From: Caenorhabditis elegans
Taxonomy: Eukaryota > Nematoda > Chromadorea > Rhabditida > Rhabditidae
Assembly: GCF_000002985.6 (NCBI RefSeq)
Contig: NC_003284.9
Location: 16,988,001 to 17,052,000 of the forward strand
Length of the DNA stretch: 64,000 nucleotides
Direction: 5' to 3'
Every line of letters begins with the position of its first letter. Positions within the stretch are counted from its first letter, which is position 1. A program made the translations under genes and the position numbers. The notes beneath the pieces are model-generated. The model ran no database searches. It was not told where the DNA came from and worked only from the letters and a program-made list of their open reading frames with translations. Below are positions 37,201 to 50,300 of this stretch, piece after piece.

Positions 37201-40200
37201 GCACCAACTGGCTGCACTGGCATTTGTCCCTGCTGCATTTGCATTTGTTGTTGCTGTTGTTGATAATCACCGGGGTACATTGATTGAACTATATAGCCCG
37301 CGTGGTTGATCATTCCGTTGCTCAAGCTGTTTCGGAGCTGAAATCGTTTTTATTTAACTATTGCAAGTCACTCACGGGGGGGGGGGGGGGGGGGTTTTTT
37401 TTTAATTTCCTAGTTATTTAATTTTAGTTGTCAGTTTTTTTTTGCTCTTAAAAATATGAACTGTGAAATTTGAAAACTCATCAAACGTATTAAGATTCAT
37501 CTCACCAACCTGAGAAGGACTCGCATAGTTGCTCTGAGCTTGAGCCTGTTGCTGCTGCTGTTGCTGCATTTGCTGCTGCATGTAGTAGTCGTGTGGGGTT
37601 TGTGGATGTTGAATATAAGACTGTGTCATTTGTGCAGCTGCGTTCATCGGCAATGTCATGTAGTTGGCTGGGTATGTTTGACCGGCTAAAATATGTGTTT
37701 GTTTTGGTAATGCGGGAGATTAGGGAGATGATGGGGTTCGCAAGGAGAATGAGGTAAATATTGTAGAAAAGTTTTCAAGAAATTTTTCGAAGGATGCATT
37801 CAATTTTCCGATTCTCAAAAACTATATTACAGTATACTCACGAAAGAGCTTGAAATAACTGAGAGAGATCTTACAATTCCCTACATTTTGTACTTTCCAA
37901 TTTGCGCTCTAAACAGAAAAATTCAGCTAAAAAACTTATTTGAACCTCTCTCGTACTTGCTCCATCAAAACACGCTTCAATAATTCCAATATGTCCTCTG
38001 CGATTGAGCAGAACACGGAATGAATTATTCAATTTTCCGGTCAATGAATTTTTATTTTAGTTTTCCGCAATTTTTTTGTTCGGATGCAAATCTGTTCTAG
38101 ACATTTATTTTTTATGTTCACTCGCATGACTGAGCATGTACTTCGGACGTGAATTCAATTTTTTAGACTTTGAACAGTGTACAAACTACACCGCGAGGTA
38201 ATCTCTTAATTAATTATTTTTAAACTGAAAATACTCAAAGGCATACCTTGTACCACACTAGGCTGGGAAGAGGCTCTGTTCAATCTGGCCGATTGAGTTC
38301 CATCCTCTCCTTCTTCTAATCCCACTCTCAGCTCCAACGCTCGTAGTTTTGCTTCAAAATGGTCGTACCACTCCTCTTTTCCTTTGCTCGTTTGGTCGTT
38401 GTCGTTTTTTCGGAGTGCAAAAAATGCGGCCTTGCTTTTTTCGAGTCGCTCCGTCTCGTTCGCAGAGCTAAAACTAATTAAAAGTAGGAAGCGAAAATAA
38501 CGCAGTTTTTTAATTGGCATATATTGACCAGCGCATTATTCAAGTTCAAAAACCGTTGATGTGAATCAAAATTTCTCCACTGTCATTTTTCTAAAGGGAA
38601 GTTTTTTTCGATTTTCAAACAAAAAACTCACCTCATCTGAGCCATCTGTTGATCATGCTTTCTCCGTTTTTCCTCCATGGCCAGCCGAACAGATGCAGTC
38701 ACACTGCCATCATATCGATTTAGTTGAGCCGTTCCAGCTTGGTTTTCAAAACCCTGCAATGATTTTATTTTTATGTAAAATTTTTTTTATATAACAACTC
38801 TGTTTACATGTTTTAATTTTTTTTAGCATTTATTTTAACTTTATAAAACCCGCTTGTTCCTGCTCAATTCAAATATTTTTAACTTACAAAATATAAGTAT
38901 CTCTCTATAATATTAACGCGAGCTCAAGTTTAAAGAAGGACTTTCATTATTTGACAAAAATAAAAAAGAATTCATTGAGTTCGAGAACGTGTAGTGCAGA
39001 ATTCTCGAAAAAAAACCGTCAAATTTGTGTAACTCAATATTGGAAATTTAGACTAAAATATAAGAGCGAATGTTTTTAAAAATTAATAATCTCACCAACT
39101 ACACGTGAGCTTTAACAAATAAAAAGTTTTCATACCTGCCGAATGGTTTGAAAATCGGTCACAGAATCTTGATCCATGCTCCTCCTCTGTAGTGCAATCG
39201 ATGCTGGACGAGAATAAAATAAACTGTCCTGGCTCATTCTGCTCACTGATCTCGACGGGCCTTGAGAATGTGAAACAGCTGGAGGTGGATTATACATTCT
39301 TGGTCGATTCCTATTGTGCATTGAACTTCTCGCCGCCGCATTTGCAGCTCTAAGGTCAGGAATTGCAGATGCCGGCACGAAGCGTCGAGGAGAAGGTCCG
39401 ATGCGTGGTGTTTCAACTAGAATCATCATTTTTCAGTAATGGTGGAAGAGTGAGATAGGTTGAAGTAATTACCTGGTTCTGGTGTAACTGGCGGTTCGAA
39501 TTGAACGAATAGGTCAGCAAGGAAGGCGTTCACATTCATTTGTAGTGAGTCACGCAGGTACAGCAGATCTTCGATCTCGAAGTGGAATGGGTCAACTGCG
39601 AGGTGGTGTCGGCAGAATAGTCTGGAAATGGGGAAAGAGGGTGTGAAGTGACACACAAAATGAGGTGACTTACTGTAACAACATTAAGTTATATTGGCAG
39701 TCTCTTGTGGTCGCTGAATCGTTGAACGAAATATCTGAAATATTTCATTTTAAAATTAGTTTGTAGTGGATAGATTTGAGTGTCGCCTTGGGCTTATATT
39801 GAAGTTATCACTTAATTGTCGACCAAATTTAACTGAATATGTTGTACTCAAAAATTGTCAAGCTTAAAGTGTCTCAAACCTAAAAGTCATGGTCCTAATC
39901 TTAAGAGAGAGAAAAACTCACCAGCTACAGGCATTTCATGCGGTCTGTACCAATGCAATAGAGCACACAAACACTGCCCATCTGAAATATCCTCGTACAA
40001 ATCCTCCATTTCCGGAATATTCGTGTTCGAATCCTCCCGTTCTACATCGTCTCTAACTAGAAGACATATTTTATTTATCCAGAAAAGTAGAGCATCCACA
40101 CTGTCGATGGGCTTTTCGCTGGGCTCCACAGCTGTGTGACGGCTGGAATAAGGGAAAGTGGAATGAGGAAGTTTTGTTGCGATAAATAAGAAAATAAATT

Positions 40201-42219
40201 CCATTAAACTGGTTAGTTTTTGATAGCATCAATTTAACTGCTGGGGAATTTTTTGAAAAGGTGGGTGTGCTAAAATTTTAAGAAACCTAAATAGCAGAGT
40301 TACTGAAAATATGTGAATTTAGCATCAAATCGAAAGCATGATTTTTTTTTTTTTGAAAATTCTGTCTCACGTGTTTTTGTTATAGTCATTAACAGCTTCA
40401 ACGCAAGAGTTTGAGTTTGATAAAATTAACCAACCTTACTGCTTCAACCACCCGACTGACTGGGATAACATCTCGAAGGTGTGCCATCATAAGAGCATCA
40501 ATTATTGCAAGGTGTGCAGACTGAAATTAAATTTTTTTGCAATTTTTCAATACCATTTTCAGAAGTAGACTGTGTAATTTTGTGTACCATTTAAAGAATC
40601 TTAAAAATTTGTAATGAAAAACGGTACTTGTGTATATCCTTCCATTTTTTTAATTTGGACAAAAAGTGTTTGAAAATTATGTTTAAAAAAGTTCAATCTA
40701 TTTCAGAACAGCACGTACTTATGCTGAAAGATATGAAAAAAATCTTCAAAACTACCTGAAATTTGTGACTTGTCAAGTAAGATTTTGGCAGTTTTAAACT
40801 TTTTAAGGAACTTTTTGAGGTACTTTCAAAATTTCCAATGCATAACTAACTTATTTTCATGTCAAATAAAACAAAATGATCAATTCCGTAGGTTTTCAAA
40901 CACCGCTAAACAAAACTATATTTTTGGAAAATTAAAAAAATTTTCTCGTACCCTTTGGCAGCTCCCTAAAATAGAAAGTGCATTCAAAGTCTTCAGAACA
41001 AAAAATTATGTTTTTAATCATAAAAAGCCTTACCATATTAAAAGGAGCCGAAGCAACCAGCTGCGCCTCCTCCACCAATTCATTTCCGTCGTGCAATACA
41101 TCGATTCCATAATCGGTCAGCACCGCGAGAACTGCTCCATGGCCTTTCTGAATTTTAAATTAATAGTGAACAAGCTGCTCATCCTCGAACAAACTCACAG
41201 TAACTAGCGCTGACTCCTTGAATATCTTAGCAGCAGCTTGTGCGTACAACGAACCATTGCACAGGGCTCCGACGACGGCTTCGTCAATTTGAAAGTGTCC
41301 CTGAATAATTGATGAGGTTGTTGTGGAATTTTGGTTTTGGAGATATTGGGATACTTTTTTTTGTTTCGTTACAGAAAAACTAAGATTTCTGATAGTTAAG
41401 CAGCTTCTAAAAAGTTATTTTCAAAAGCTATTCAATTTGGAATTTCAGCAGTTAATTAGAAATAATAATATTTCTGATGAAAAATTTGAAAATTGTGGTT
41501 TTCAAATTTGAATTTATTAGTTTTTTTTAAATTTAAGCACGAGTCAAATAAAAACTTACATTTTCATCCCTCTGCACTCCGTCCCTTAATTTATCCGGCA
41601 TATCTCGTTTTTCTTCGTAAACCCGTGAAATTAACCATCGAATCGATGCAGCTAGTTTACCCTGAAATTCCATCAATTTTATCATCCTATTCGCATTTCT
41701 TTTTGGTGCACTTGTTGCGGGGTGATGTTTCATTTCGTATTCTATTGCCCGGCAGAGGACACTGCTAAAAATGCATTGCCTCTGACAGAATTCTTCAAAA
41801 AGTTTTGGGCATTGCATTTTTAGGTCTGCGTTTCGCTGAGTTGGATAAACGGGGTGAAGGAAAAAAAGTACAATTTAAATTGAAAAAATTCAGAGTATTC
41901 AAAAAAAAATGTCAGTGTTTAACATTTAAAAAATTCCAGCAATCTTTTTTTCAACTTTAGGTTTAGAAAGAGTGTTTTTCAAATCTTAAAAAATTAGTTT
42001 AACTAAATGTTTTGGTTGAATTACCATTTTCATTATCTAGACCTCGATACCTTTTGGGGTAAGTCTTATTTTTTATTGATTTATTTTACTCGATTAGTAT
42101 TTTTAATAAGTTTAAATTTTTTTACTATTTAAAAATGCCCACAAACCTCATTTTCATCATAATCCTCTATTGCAAGCAGAGCCGGCAAAGGGAAGTCCAT
42201 TGCAAGGACCCCTGGGTTT
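34269..42219 (-). CDS. ptrn-1: Patronin/CAMSAP microtubule minus-end binding protein
   Basis: Binds and stabilises microtubule minus ends; in worms it supports neuronal and epidermal non-centrosomal arrays. 22 exons, start ATG 42200: 42219-42147, 41835-41560, 41300-41199, 41147-41034, 40520-40435, 40142-39922, 39734-39674, 39621-39473, 39416-39136, 38753-38632, 38467-38247, 37685-37510, 37337-37131, 36733-36518, 36446-36258, 36150-36072, 36021-35891, 35843-35447, 35094-34985, 34679-34584, 34536-34460, 34410-34269; 1168 aa, frame intact. CAMSAP-type CH domain about 183-350 (HLAIIDALMMAHL, LLFWINKI); charged helices 450-560; Gln-rich part about 600-700; long Lys/Glu coiled coil about 896-975; C-terminal CKK domain about 1030-1155 (KSNRGLINNAL, HFLILFRDQKCQYRGLY). 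TTTCAG precedes the first exon, suggesting trans-splicing. Alternative exon use is possible. Confidence 0.96.
37376..37394 (+). repeat. Uninterrupted 19-base G tract in a ptrn-1 intron
   Basis: Nineteen consecutive G on the plus strand (C in the ptrn-1 transcript), followed by ten T, inside the short intron 37338-37509. In C. elegans such long G tracts are the known substrate of deletions when the FANCJ-type helicase DOG-1 is missing. Confidence 0.95.
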
Positions 42220-42700
42220 CTGAAACAAAAGAAACGTTACAAGTAGCAGTGTAAAAAACGAAAAAATGGAACAAGATAGAGGATATGCGACTTCGATTTC
42301 ACAACAAACACAAGTGGTTAAACAAGAGAGAGGGAAAAGAAGTAGAGTCGCAAAGGGAAGTTTTGAGGAAGAAACTCTTTTTTTCAGATTTTTTTAAAGT
42401 GTAACCTATTTTATATACCGAAAAGGGCAGGAAAAATTCGAACTTTGTGTGGTGTTGGGCATAATAATGTGTTGTTTGGTGGTTTGGGGGTTTGCGAATG
42501 AGACCACCACCACTTCACTGCTTTGCATAGGATGAGGACGGACGGGGGCCGGGGTTAACAATGGCCGAGAGAAACCCGCCGAGGGCTCGTGGTTGGGGGG
42601 TGCCCTCGCCGCATCTCACTTGTCGGCCCTGGGTTCGGGATGGTGGAGGCGACGAAGAACAAGAAAACGAGAGAAGAGAAAGGAAAAGGAAACGACTGGG

Positions 42701-42745
<45 letters not shown>

Positions 42746-43003
42746 ACACAGCAAAAGATGACTGCTGCTGGCTGCTGCTGACCGTTTCGCCTCCCTCCCT
42801 CAACTGGCGGTGGTCGAGATAGAGGGAGAATGTAGGAGAGGAGCAAGAGACGCAGAAGGTTTTTTCTACACATGAAGAGGTATTATTCACGGTTTCGTAT
42901 TGATTTTGCCTTAATTATAATTAGATTGGAGCTTGCTGCGGTGTTCTCCGAGGTTTTTTAAATCGGTGGGCAGGTGGAAATATTTTGTCATAGTTTTTCG
43001 AAG
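42220..43003 (-). promoter_or_regulatory. 5' region of ptrn-1 with GC-rich block and CA repeat
   Basis: Upstream of the first supported ptrn-1 exon. It includes a GC-rich purine-biased block (about 42530-42870) interrupted by a 40-base (CA)20 repeat at 42702-42741. Long open frames here are produced by the repeat and are not genes. Probably promoter, outron or 5' UTR sequence. Confidence 0.45.
42702..42741. repeat. (CA)20 microsatellite
   Basis: Forty bases of uninterrupted CA repeat, capable of Z-DNA and of length polymorphism. Confidence 0.97.
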
Positions 43004-44249
43004 TATCAGGTTGTCCCATAAGTTTTTGTACTATTTTTTTTTTGAAAAAAATTTATTTCTCTCAAGCGACAAGTAGTACTATTCACACAAGTATTCACCA
43101 TTAGTGTCCACCACTTGTTGCCATTTACTAGGTAACATCATGATGCCACGGGAGAAGAAATCCGGCGAACGCGATGAGAAGAAAGTGGAGAGTTCAGTTT
43201 TGAGATGCTCTTCGTCGTCGAATTGCTTGTCGCGCATGTAGTCACTGAGAGACAAGAACAAATGGTAGTCGGTTGGTGCAAGATCTGGAGAATATGGTGG
43301 ATGCGGTAAAACAGTCCAACCAAGATCATGCAGCTTTTGGAAAGTCTTCTTGGCGACATGAGGCCTAGCATTATCGTGAAGAAAATATAGTTTTTCATAT
43401 TTTCCGTTGGTCTTTTCTGCAACTCGGTCCAATTGGGCACAATAGTAATCAGCAGTGATAGTTTTATTAGTTGGCAACAATTCCCAGTGCACGGGTCCTT
43501 GAACACCCCACCAGACACAGATCATAATCTTTTTTGGGTGAAGATCAGGCTTTGGCGTCGGTATTCCTTTCTCACCGATCGGAAGCCATTGACGTTTTCT
43601 GGAATGGTTAACATAGAGCACCCACTTCTCATCTCCAGTAACCAGATTGTTCAGCCAATCGAACTTTCGACGAAAAGTTAGAAGTTGAGTACAAACGTTG
43701 ACCCGAGTGAGCTTCTGTGATGCCGAAAGTTCATGAGGCACCCAAATTCCAAGTTTTGAAGTAAAACCAAGGCGACCCAAGTGACGTGCAATTGTGCTAT
43801 GACAACACTCAAGCTTCTCTTCCATTTCACGAAGACTAAGACGAGGCTCTTCCTCCACCAGCTTCACTAGGTCTTCTTCATTTAACTCTACCGGTCGCCC
43901 AGAACGTTCTATTTCTTCGAGACTGAAGTCGCCGTTCTTGAACTTTTGAAACCAACTCTTTGCTGTATTATAAGAGAGTGCTCCCTCACCCATCGCACCG
44001 CATATGTTTCGTTCCGCTTCCATTGCTGAATGACCAAGACGAAATTCATAAAGAAGAAGCAATCTAACGTCTCGACGTTCAAGTTTGATGATTGTCATCG
44101 TGGCAAAGTAGAAATGGATGAAATGAATCTTTTCTGAAAGGGGACGACCCGACCTTGACACGACCTACGATGAAAAAATTTTAAAACTTTCTAGAAGTTT
44201 TGGAAAAATATTTGAAAAAAAGTACAAAAACTTATGGGACAACCTGATA
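43004..44249 (-). mobile_element. Mariner transposon, intact copy 2, upstream of ptrn-1
   Basis: The element spans 43006-44247 (1242 bp, the same length as copy 1) in opposite orientation, with TA duplications at 43004-43005 and 44248-44249 and the same terminal repeats. It lies 0.8 kb upstream of the first ptrn-1 coding exon, in the same transcriptional direction. The predicted protein is identical to that of copy 1. Confidence 0.97.
43079..44098 (-). CDS. Mariner transposase (DD34D), copy 2
   Basis: 339 aa from the ATG of MTIIKLERRD, identical in the listed translation to copy 1, with the three catalytic aspartates in place and no disruption. Identity over the full protein at a distance of 17 kb points to very recent transposition or a recent common source. 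Confidence 0.96.
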   Translation of the reverse strand: MTIIKLERRDVRLLLLYEFRLGHSAMEAERNICGAMGEGALSYNTAKSWFQKFKNGDFSLEEIERSGRPVELNEEDLVKLVEEEPRLSLREMEEKLECCHSTIARHLGRLGFTSKLGIWVPHELSASQKLTRVNVCTQLLTFRRKFDWLNNLVTGDEKWVLYVNHSRKRQWLPIGEKGIPTPKPDLHPKKIMICVWWGVQGPVHWELLPTNKTITADYYCAQLDRVAEKTNGKYEKLYFLHDNARPHVAKKTFQKLHDLGWTVLPHPPYSPDLAPTDYHLFLSLSDYMRDKQFDDEEHLKTELSTFFSSRSPDFFSRGIMMLPSKWQQVVDTNGEYLCE

Positions 44250-47209
44250 GAAGCTCAATGAGAAAAATTTACAATTATGTTTTTGAGGACCTCATTAAAA
44301 AACCAGTTTTGCACGACAAGTTTAGCAGCTCAAATTTTGATTATAGTTTTTAATTTTTCAGAATATTTTTCATTGGCATACACCGATATATTCAACTTCC
44401 AACAGAAAGTTGGGAATAAAAACTGTTTCGAGTTTAAAAATTAAGAAAATAAAATCTAAAACTGTCAGAAACAAGATTAGTGAAGGAAACTCTCTGAAAA
44501 TTAAATAAATTCATAACTTGTATTTTTGTGAACTGTAAAAATTTCAATAAAATAAATTTGTATTTTTCTTAACAGAAAAATATGGAATTTTTAAAGATGA
44601 TCTTAACAAAATATTAAAGATGAGTTCAAGAAACGCTACAGTCAACAAAAATTTTTGGAATAAACTAGAATTTTTATTTATTAGAAGTACATCAGCATGT
44701 GTCAAAATACCTGATTAACTGCAGCCAATAAATGCTAGTTATTGTCTTCCTCATGAACCTCATAAACTATAATAACATATATTACCTACTTATACAATAA
44801 TTGACACATTTAAAGGTTCACTTTCAGATGTTTGCACACTTGGGAGAAATTATATGGAAAAAAAAGAGAACTCGAGGGTTTATTTGCAGTTTTTGAGGGT
44901 GTTTGCCAACAACTCTCGCGTACAGATGTTGAAATCGAATTTGGACCCAAGAGGAAAAATATAGGAAGGTCTACGCCTAGATGGTGTATTAGGATTTTAG
45001 TAGTTCTAAGTTTGAGTGCACCAAACAACTATCACGCATGCTGAGTTGGAGCTGAAACATGAACAATAATTTTAAAATGAAGATGAGACAACATTTGATT
45101 GAAATTGAAGGCAAATTATAAAAATGTAAGCATATTCTACTACGTTAGGGCTACCAATTATAAAAGTTTGAAAGCTTGCTAGCATCGTTGTGCTCTAGAT
45201 TGCTCAAAATTATTTAAAACAAACCTAATTCTTTTGTTTAATATTTTTAAGCCAAGCCACTAATTAACTGTCTGCCTAAAAATATTTCAGTCGCCTAATA
45301 ATGTTTTCCAATACGTTTACCATCCATTTCTTTCAAACGTAATAATTTAATCGAAACGTGAAACTGATTTGCATTTTTAGACTTAGGAAAGCAACAATCT
45401 TAAGAATAATACGAACAACCTACAATTTGCATCAAAATCTACACAAGTAACAGTTCACTTAAAACCCGTCTACCTATGTTCACTAGTTTTAGATTAACAA
45501 TTTGATAATGATTTTCGTGTTTAGTAAAGTTTTGGAAATTCAATTCATTTTTTCAATGAATCAAAATATGAACAGAAAACTGGACCACACATACTCTGTT
45601 CAATTCTGATAACATCATTCTGCCCCTCATTTCTCTCTTCCATTTGAGGGAGAGAAAGACCTCATTAATCAAGCAACAAGTAGTTCTCGCGCTGCGCATC
45701 CCAGTGTCCTCCCACCAACTATGAGAATTGAGTATCGATTCAGGCATTTAACTATTTTGCAGAAAAATCCGAACAAAACAGGTTATGCTAATTGTTGTTT
45801 CACTCGCTGTCTGCTGCTCCGTTTATGTGAACCCCGTGTTCCGTGAGAGCACTAAGATTGGCAAATAAAAGTTGGAGCACTGAATATGGGAACACACTGA
45901 GAGTCTTGAGAAGATAAATAGGCATAATGTTAGAAACAATAAGGGAAGAAACATGTTGTGATATATGGAGAGAATTGGGAAGAGAAAAAAAAACGTTCAA
46001 TACATTTAAATGTGTTTTTTTTTTGAAAAAAAATGGCTCATACTTAAATAAATATAAAGCCAATAAAATACGAAACTTTCATATTTCTATTTATTAACGC
46101 TGTCACAATCTCTAAAATGTTACATTAGAAGCAATTATTTTTAAAAATGTTCGAATTCTAAAACTAAATGAAATTGTGAACATACTCTAAAATCATTAAC
46201 ATCAACGAATCCAATTAGACTAAAAATATCTCCAAATTGTCAAAAAAAGTTCATATGAACTTTTTTCATTAAATTTTCTTCCTACATCCCTATATCAATT
46301 CTAATTTCTTAAACGTGTCCCAAAATGTCTTTTCAAATATCCATCTTCTTCGATGTTTTTCACTGCTTTAATTAGCGGAATGATCGCAACAGCACGAGGA
46401 TTGATGCGATTATAACTATTTTGGATGCATCTCGTTTCTTAAATGTGACAAAAATTGGGGAAAAATTGGGTGGAAAAATGTCAAAAGAAAAGAGGATTAG
46501 ACAACAAAGTGGGGAGGGTTTAAATGTTGCTTATCACTATGGGTTTAGAAAATTTATTGAAAGCAAAGTTAAGCAGTATTAACTAGAAAAAAGTTCATCG
46601 TCACTTGAAAAAAATTGTTTTAATTTGTTTCACGTTTAATAAAAAACCGCTTTTAAAACCGCAAAAAAGTGTCTGCCGTATTTGAAATAGAAACTTTCAA
46701 ATTTTTGGAGGATTAGAAAAAGTTGCTAAAAAATGTTCCGAATTTAAAAATCAAGAGCCAAAATGATTTTAAATTCCGACCTCGTTGTAATAAGAAAACA
46801 TTTCTAGTAACAATCTTAGTTTGATTAAAAAACAAAACAAAACAATATCAATAATTCCTATCAAAAACTGACCATTACAAGAGATCACTCTTTGATTAGC
46901 TATTCTAGCCGACAATGAATCCGCCTTTTGTTCCATTTTTTTGTTTTTGTCTCTCCTACCCTACTCTCTCCAAAAACGCACGTCTCGTCACATCTCTCTA
47001 TTGACATTTGACTGACAACGAAACATGTCGACCTATTTTTTGAAATGAACAGGGAAACATTTAAACACCTACTTTATATATTACTCAAAACAACGAATTA
47101 AAACATTGTATTTCGCACATTTTTCAAAAATTATTTCATACAATAAGTGCCGAAAATTTCTTTTGTAGTATTTTTTTTTAATAAAACGTTCTGAAAGTTA
47201 ATATTGAAA
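44250..47209. other. Intergenic region between ptrn-1 and the LZTS-like gene
   Basis: About 3 kb of AT-rich DNA with a few more balanced stretches (44830-45040, 45580-45760). No exon with both good splice sites and family similarity was found. Upstream non-coding exons of ptrn-1 could lie here. Confidence 0.5.
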
Positions 47210-47215
47210 TTTATT
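47210..47215 (-). terminator. Poly(A) signal of the LZTS-like gene
   Basis: AATAAA on the minus strand, about 107 bases beyond the TAA stop ending at 47322. Confidence 0.6.
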
Positions 47216-47321
47216 AAACGAAAAATCAGGAATCAAAAAATGAGAAAAATGAAAGCTTTCACAAAAAAAAGAAGAAAATCGTTAGACCGGTCGATTCGAA
47301 TTGCAATATAAAATAAAATAA

Positions 47322-50300
47322 TTATGATGACTTGAAATGTCTTCCATCGTCCACGACTTGTTTCAAATTTGCCACCTCTTGCCGCAGATCTTGTACTTCT
47401 CTCCGTAAGTCTTTTTCCTGGAAATTTTTTATTTTTTAGCAACGTTTTCGAACTTTGGTATATGCTGGTACATCCACAACATGAATCCACAGATCAAATT
47501 TTTTGTTGATACTTTCTATGCTAAAATTGATTTATGTACAATTGTTTAATAAAACCATTTAGATTTCTTGTTATTGGAAATAAAACATTACAATCTATGA
47601 ATCATTTTTCAATTCAAATGCTCACACTAGTAGGACTCAAAATAGTTTGCAACAATGTTCGTACAAAACAAAACTATTAGATACCTCTATATTGGAAGCA
47701 ACTGAACAATTGGGACATCCGGCAGACTTCAGAGACACGTTATGCAGATTGTCAAGCTCTCTTTCAAGTTGGATGCACTGAAAATATAACATTTGATTAG
47801 TTCATAGATTTATGTTTATTAATGGATGAGTTACACTTGTTTTTAAACCGCCATAAATTATTTTCGGATCTTTTTTGTGTTTCATTACAAAATGTGGTAC
47901 TTCTCGCTTAAAATCATGTTTCTTGTGCAAAAGGTACATATTAAAACTGTTTTAATACTTTTTAATGTTTCAATTTTTGTTCTACAAACACGGATATTCA
48001 GATTTTATCGGGTAAACGCTAAACTTAAGAGAAAATTAATTCTCTATTGCAAATTGTTCTATGTTAACAATTTTCCTAGATTACTGACGACATATGCCTT
48101 ACAACTAGTAATCCTACAAAAAAAGGGTAAGGATAGAAACTATGCACATTCATCAATTGATGCAATCATGCAATTCATATTTGAAATTGAAAGTAAACTT
48201 TTTTTTGGAATAACCTATAAATTATGCAAAACTGAAATTTTCACAGTAGGCTCAAAATGGCCCCAAAAATTAAATTTCATAATGAATCTACTGACAAAAA
48301 TGTGAAAAAAATAAAATTTAGCTCAAAAGTCAAGTTTTGGCCGGGCCGGAGATAGATTAATTTTTATTGATTTCAACTGTTTTCAAACTTTTATTTGATT
48401 TGTCCGTGTGACAATGTAGCAACATCAATCATCATAAAACTTGAAAAAATGACGAAATATTTAAACATTATAAAAAATTCAAAGTAGCTAAATAGAGCCC
48501 CTTTTTCAAAATGTTGAATCGCCATGACAACATTTTTCGAAAAATGCCCTTATAAAATTGGTTTCTTGAAGATATTTTGAATTTTCTTTTAAAGAAAAAA
48601 TAATTTCCACTGAAATGAAAAACTAACAGAAAACACATATTTATTTTTAAAATTAAAAATGTTTAAATCCGAAATACTCACTTTGCCCATTAACCTTGTC
48701 TTCTCCTCCTGAACCGTTCGCATGCAGGATGACATTGCCGTATTCTGGCGTTGACAATTCGAAAGCTGTTCTCGAAGAGCTTTTTCTCCTTTTTCAGCAG
48801 CCGACACTCTACATTTCAAACCTTCCAGCTCTGTTTTCCACGCTCGTTCCTTGTCTTGGTAGACCTGGAACAACAATCATACTTTCCCAAAGTTCATTGA
48901 AATTACCTTGATGATAATTTCCTCGTTCTGTTCCATGGTGTTCCTAATCTCTTGAAGTTCCAATTCCTTATCCCGAATGAGATTCTGCAGTTCAACGTTT
49001 TGAGAATAAGTCAAAATGCATTATCTTATCACCTCATAATCAATTATACCCGAATCGCTGGGAGATGGCGTCACATGAATACCAGACGAAGATGAAGACA
49101 GAGTTGTCAGCACATTCTTTTGTTGATTTATCTGCAACTTTTCCCAGTAATTAATGATTTTCTTTTGGTTTGATAAGGTAGCGTTCCCACAATTGAACAA
49201 AAAATGAATGAAAAAGCACTAAGAACCTGTTCCGGTGAGAAGTATGGGAATGAAGATGAATTGCTTGCCGTTGACCGGATGGATGCGTTCATCTCTCGAG
49301 GTGTATCTTTAGCTGCAAAATGATCGTACGGTGATTTACGAAGTAATTGTCTGCACTCGTTACAAACCCTGATACATCATGAGAAGATCTGACAATGAAC
49401 CGTTGCTATCCTTCAATTCACTATGGAGAATTGAATCAACTCTGAAACAATAGGGATGTGAAACTTAAGAAGATAAAGGGGACTATCTGAATCTTCAGAT
49501 TACTCTTTAATGTACCAACACTTAAAATGTCAAATTAAACCATAAAAATGCAACATTTGTAGAAAAGTATTATTTTCTTCTTGTCAGAATCTAAAATTAT
49601 GCATTTCTGGGTTTAAACTATATATTATTTCTTACCTAATAAATGTGTAATTGATTCACTAACTTCTAAAACTTCTAGCGACGCGAATTATGAAAAATTG
49701 GTAAATTGATTTTTCCAATGTTGTGCACAGTTATTACAATACTTCTCCAGAAGCTCACCAAATTGATCTCAGTTTTCAAAACTTATGTCTAAAGGAAGAG
49801 GTTTTACGTGCCGAAATTTAAAGTAAAAGGAAACAGTAGAAATTGTTTGAAAACGGTATTTCAACACGTTACAACTTCAAACAAATGAGAAAAAATTTAT
49901 TTGTCTAGAAATAGGATTTTTCTGAAATTTAAGAATTTTGTCAGGATTTCAAAATTATTTCAGAGATCGGTTTTCAAACCGCCTCGGTTTAGTTTGATGA
50001 AAATATCAACATTTTTCTAATCAAAATTTTATTTATGCTATTCGAACTTTAAAATCCCCAATCAAAAGCTCACCTTCTAAAAGATCGTCTGTTGCTATCA
50101 TTATGATTAATAAAATCGGGCTTCGGGCGGTGAGCTATCGGCCGGAATATTGTTGCCTCTTGATGAGAATATCTAGTTGATGTCACAAAATCTATTGGAG
50201 GTCGGTCAGCGTTATCTGAAACATTTAGCAGTTTAGGGAAAATTCAGCAAACTCTAGATTTTGTTAAATTTCCTAATATCTTCAATATTTTATGAAACGT

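Noticed and set aside
40770..41207. 145-codon plus-strand frame
   Set aside because: Lies across a ptrn-1 intron and is antisense to the CH-region exon; a shadow of the real gene.
42515..42890. Several overlapping frames with Cys-Val or Thr-His repeats
   Set aside because: Products of the (CA)20 repeat and surrounding purine-rich DNA, not genes.
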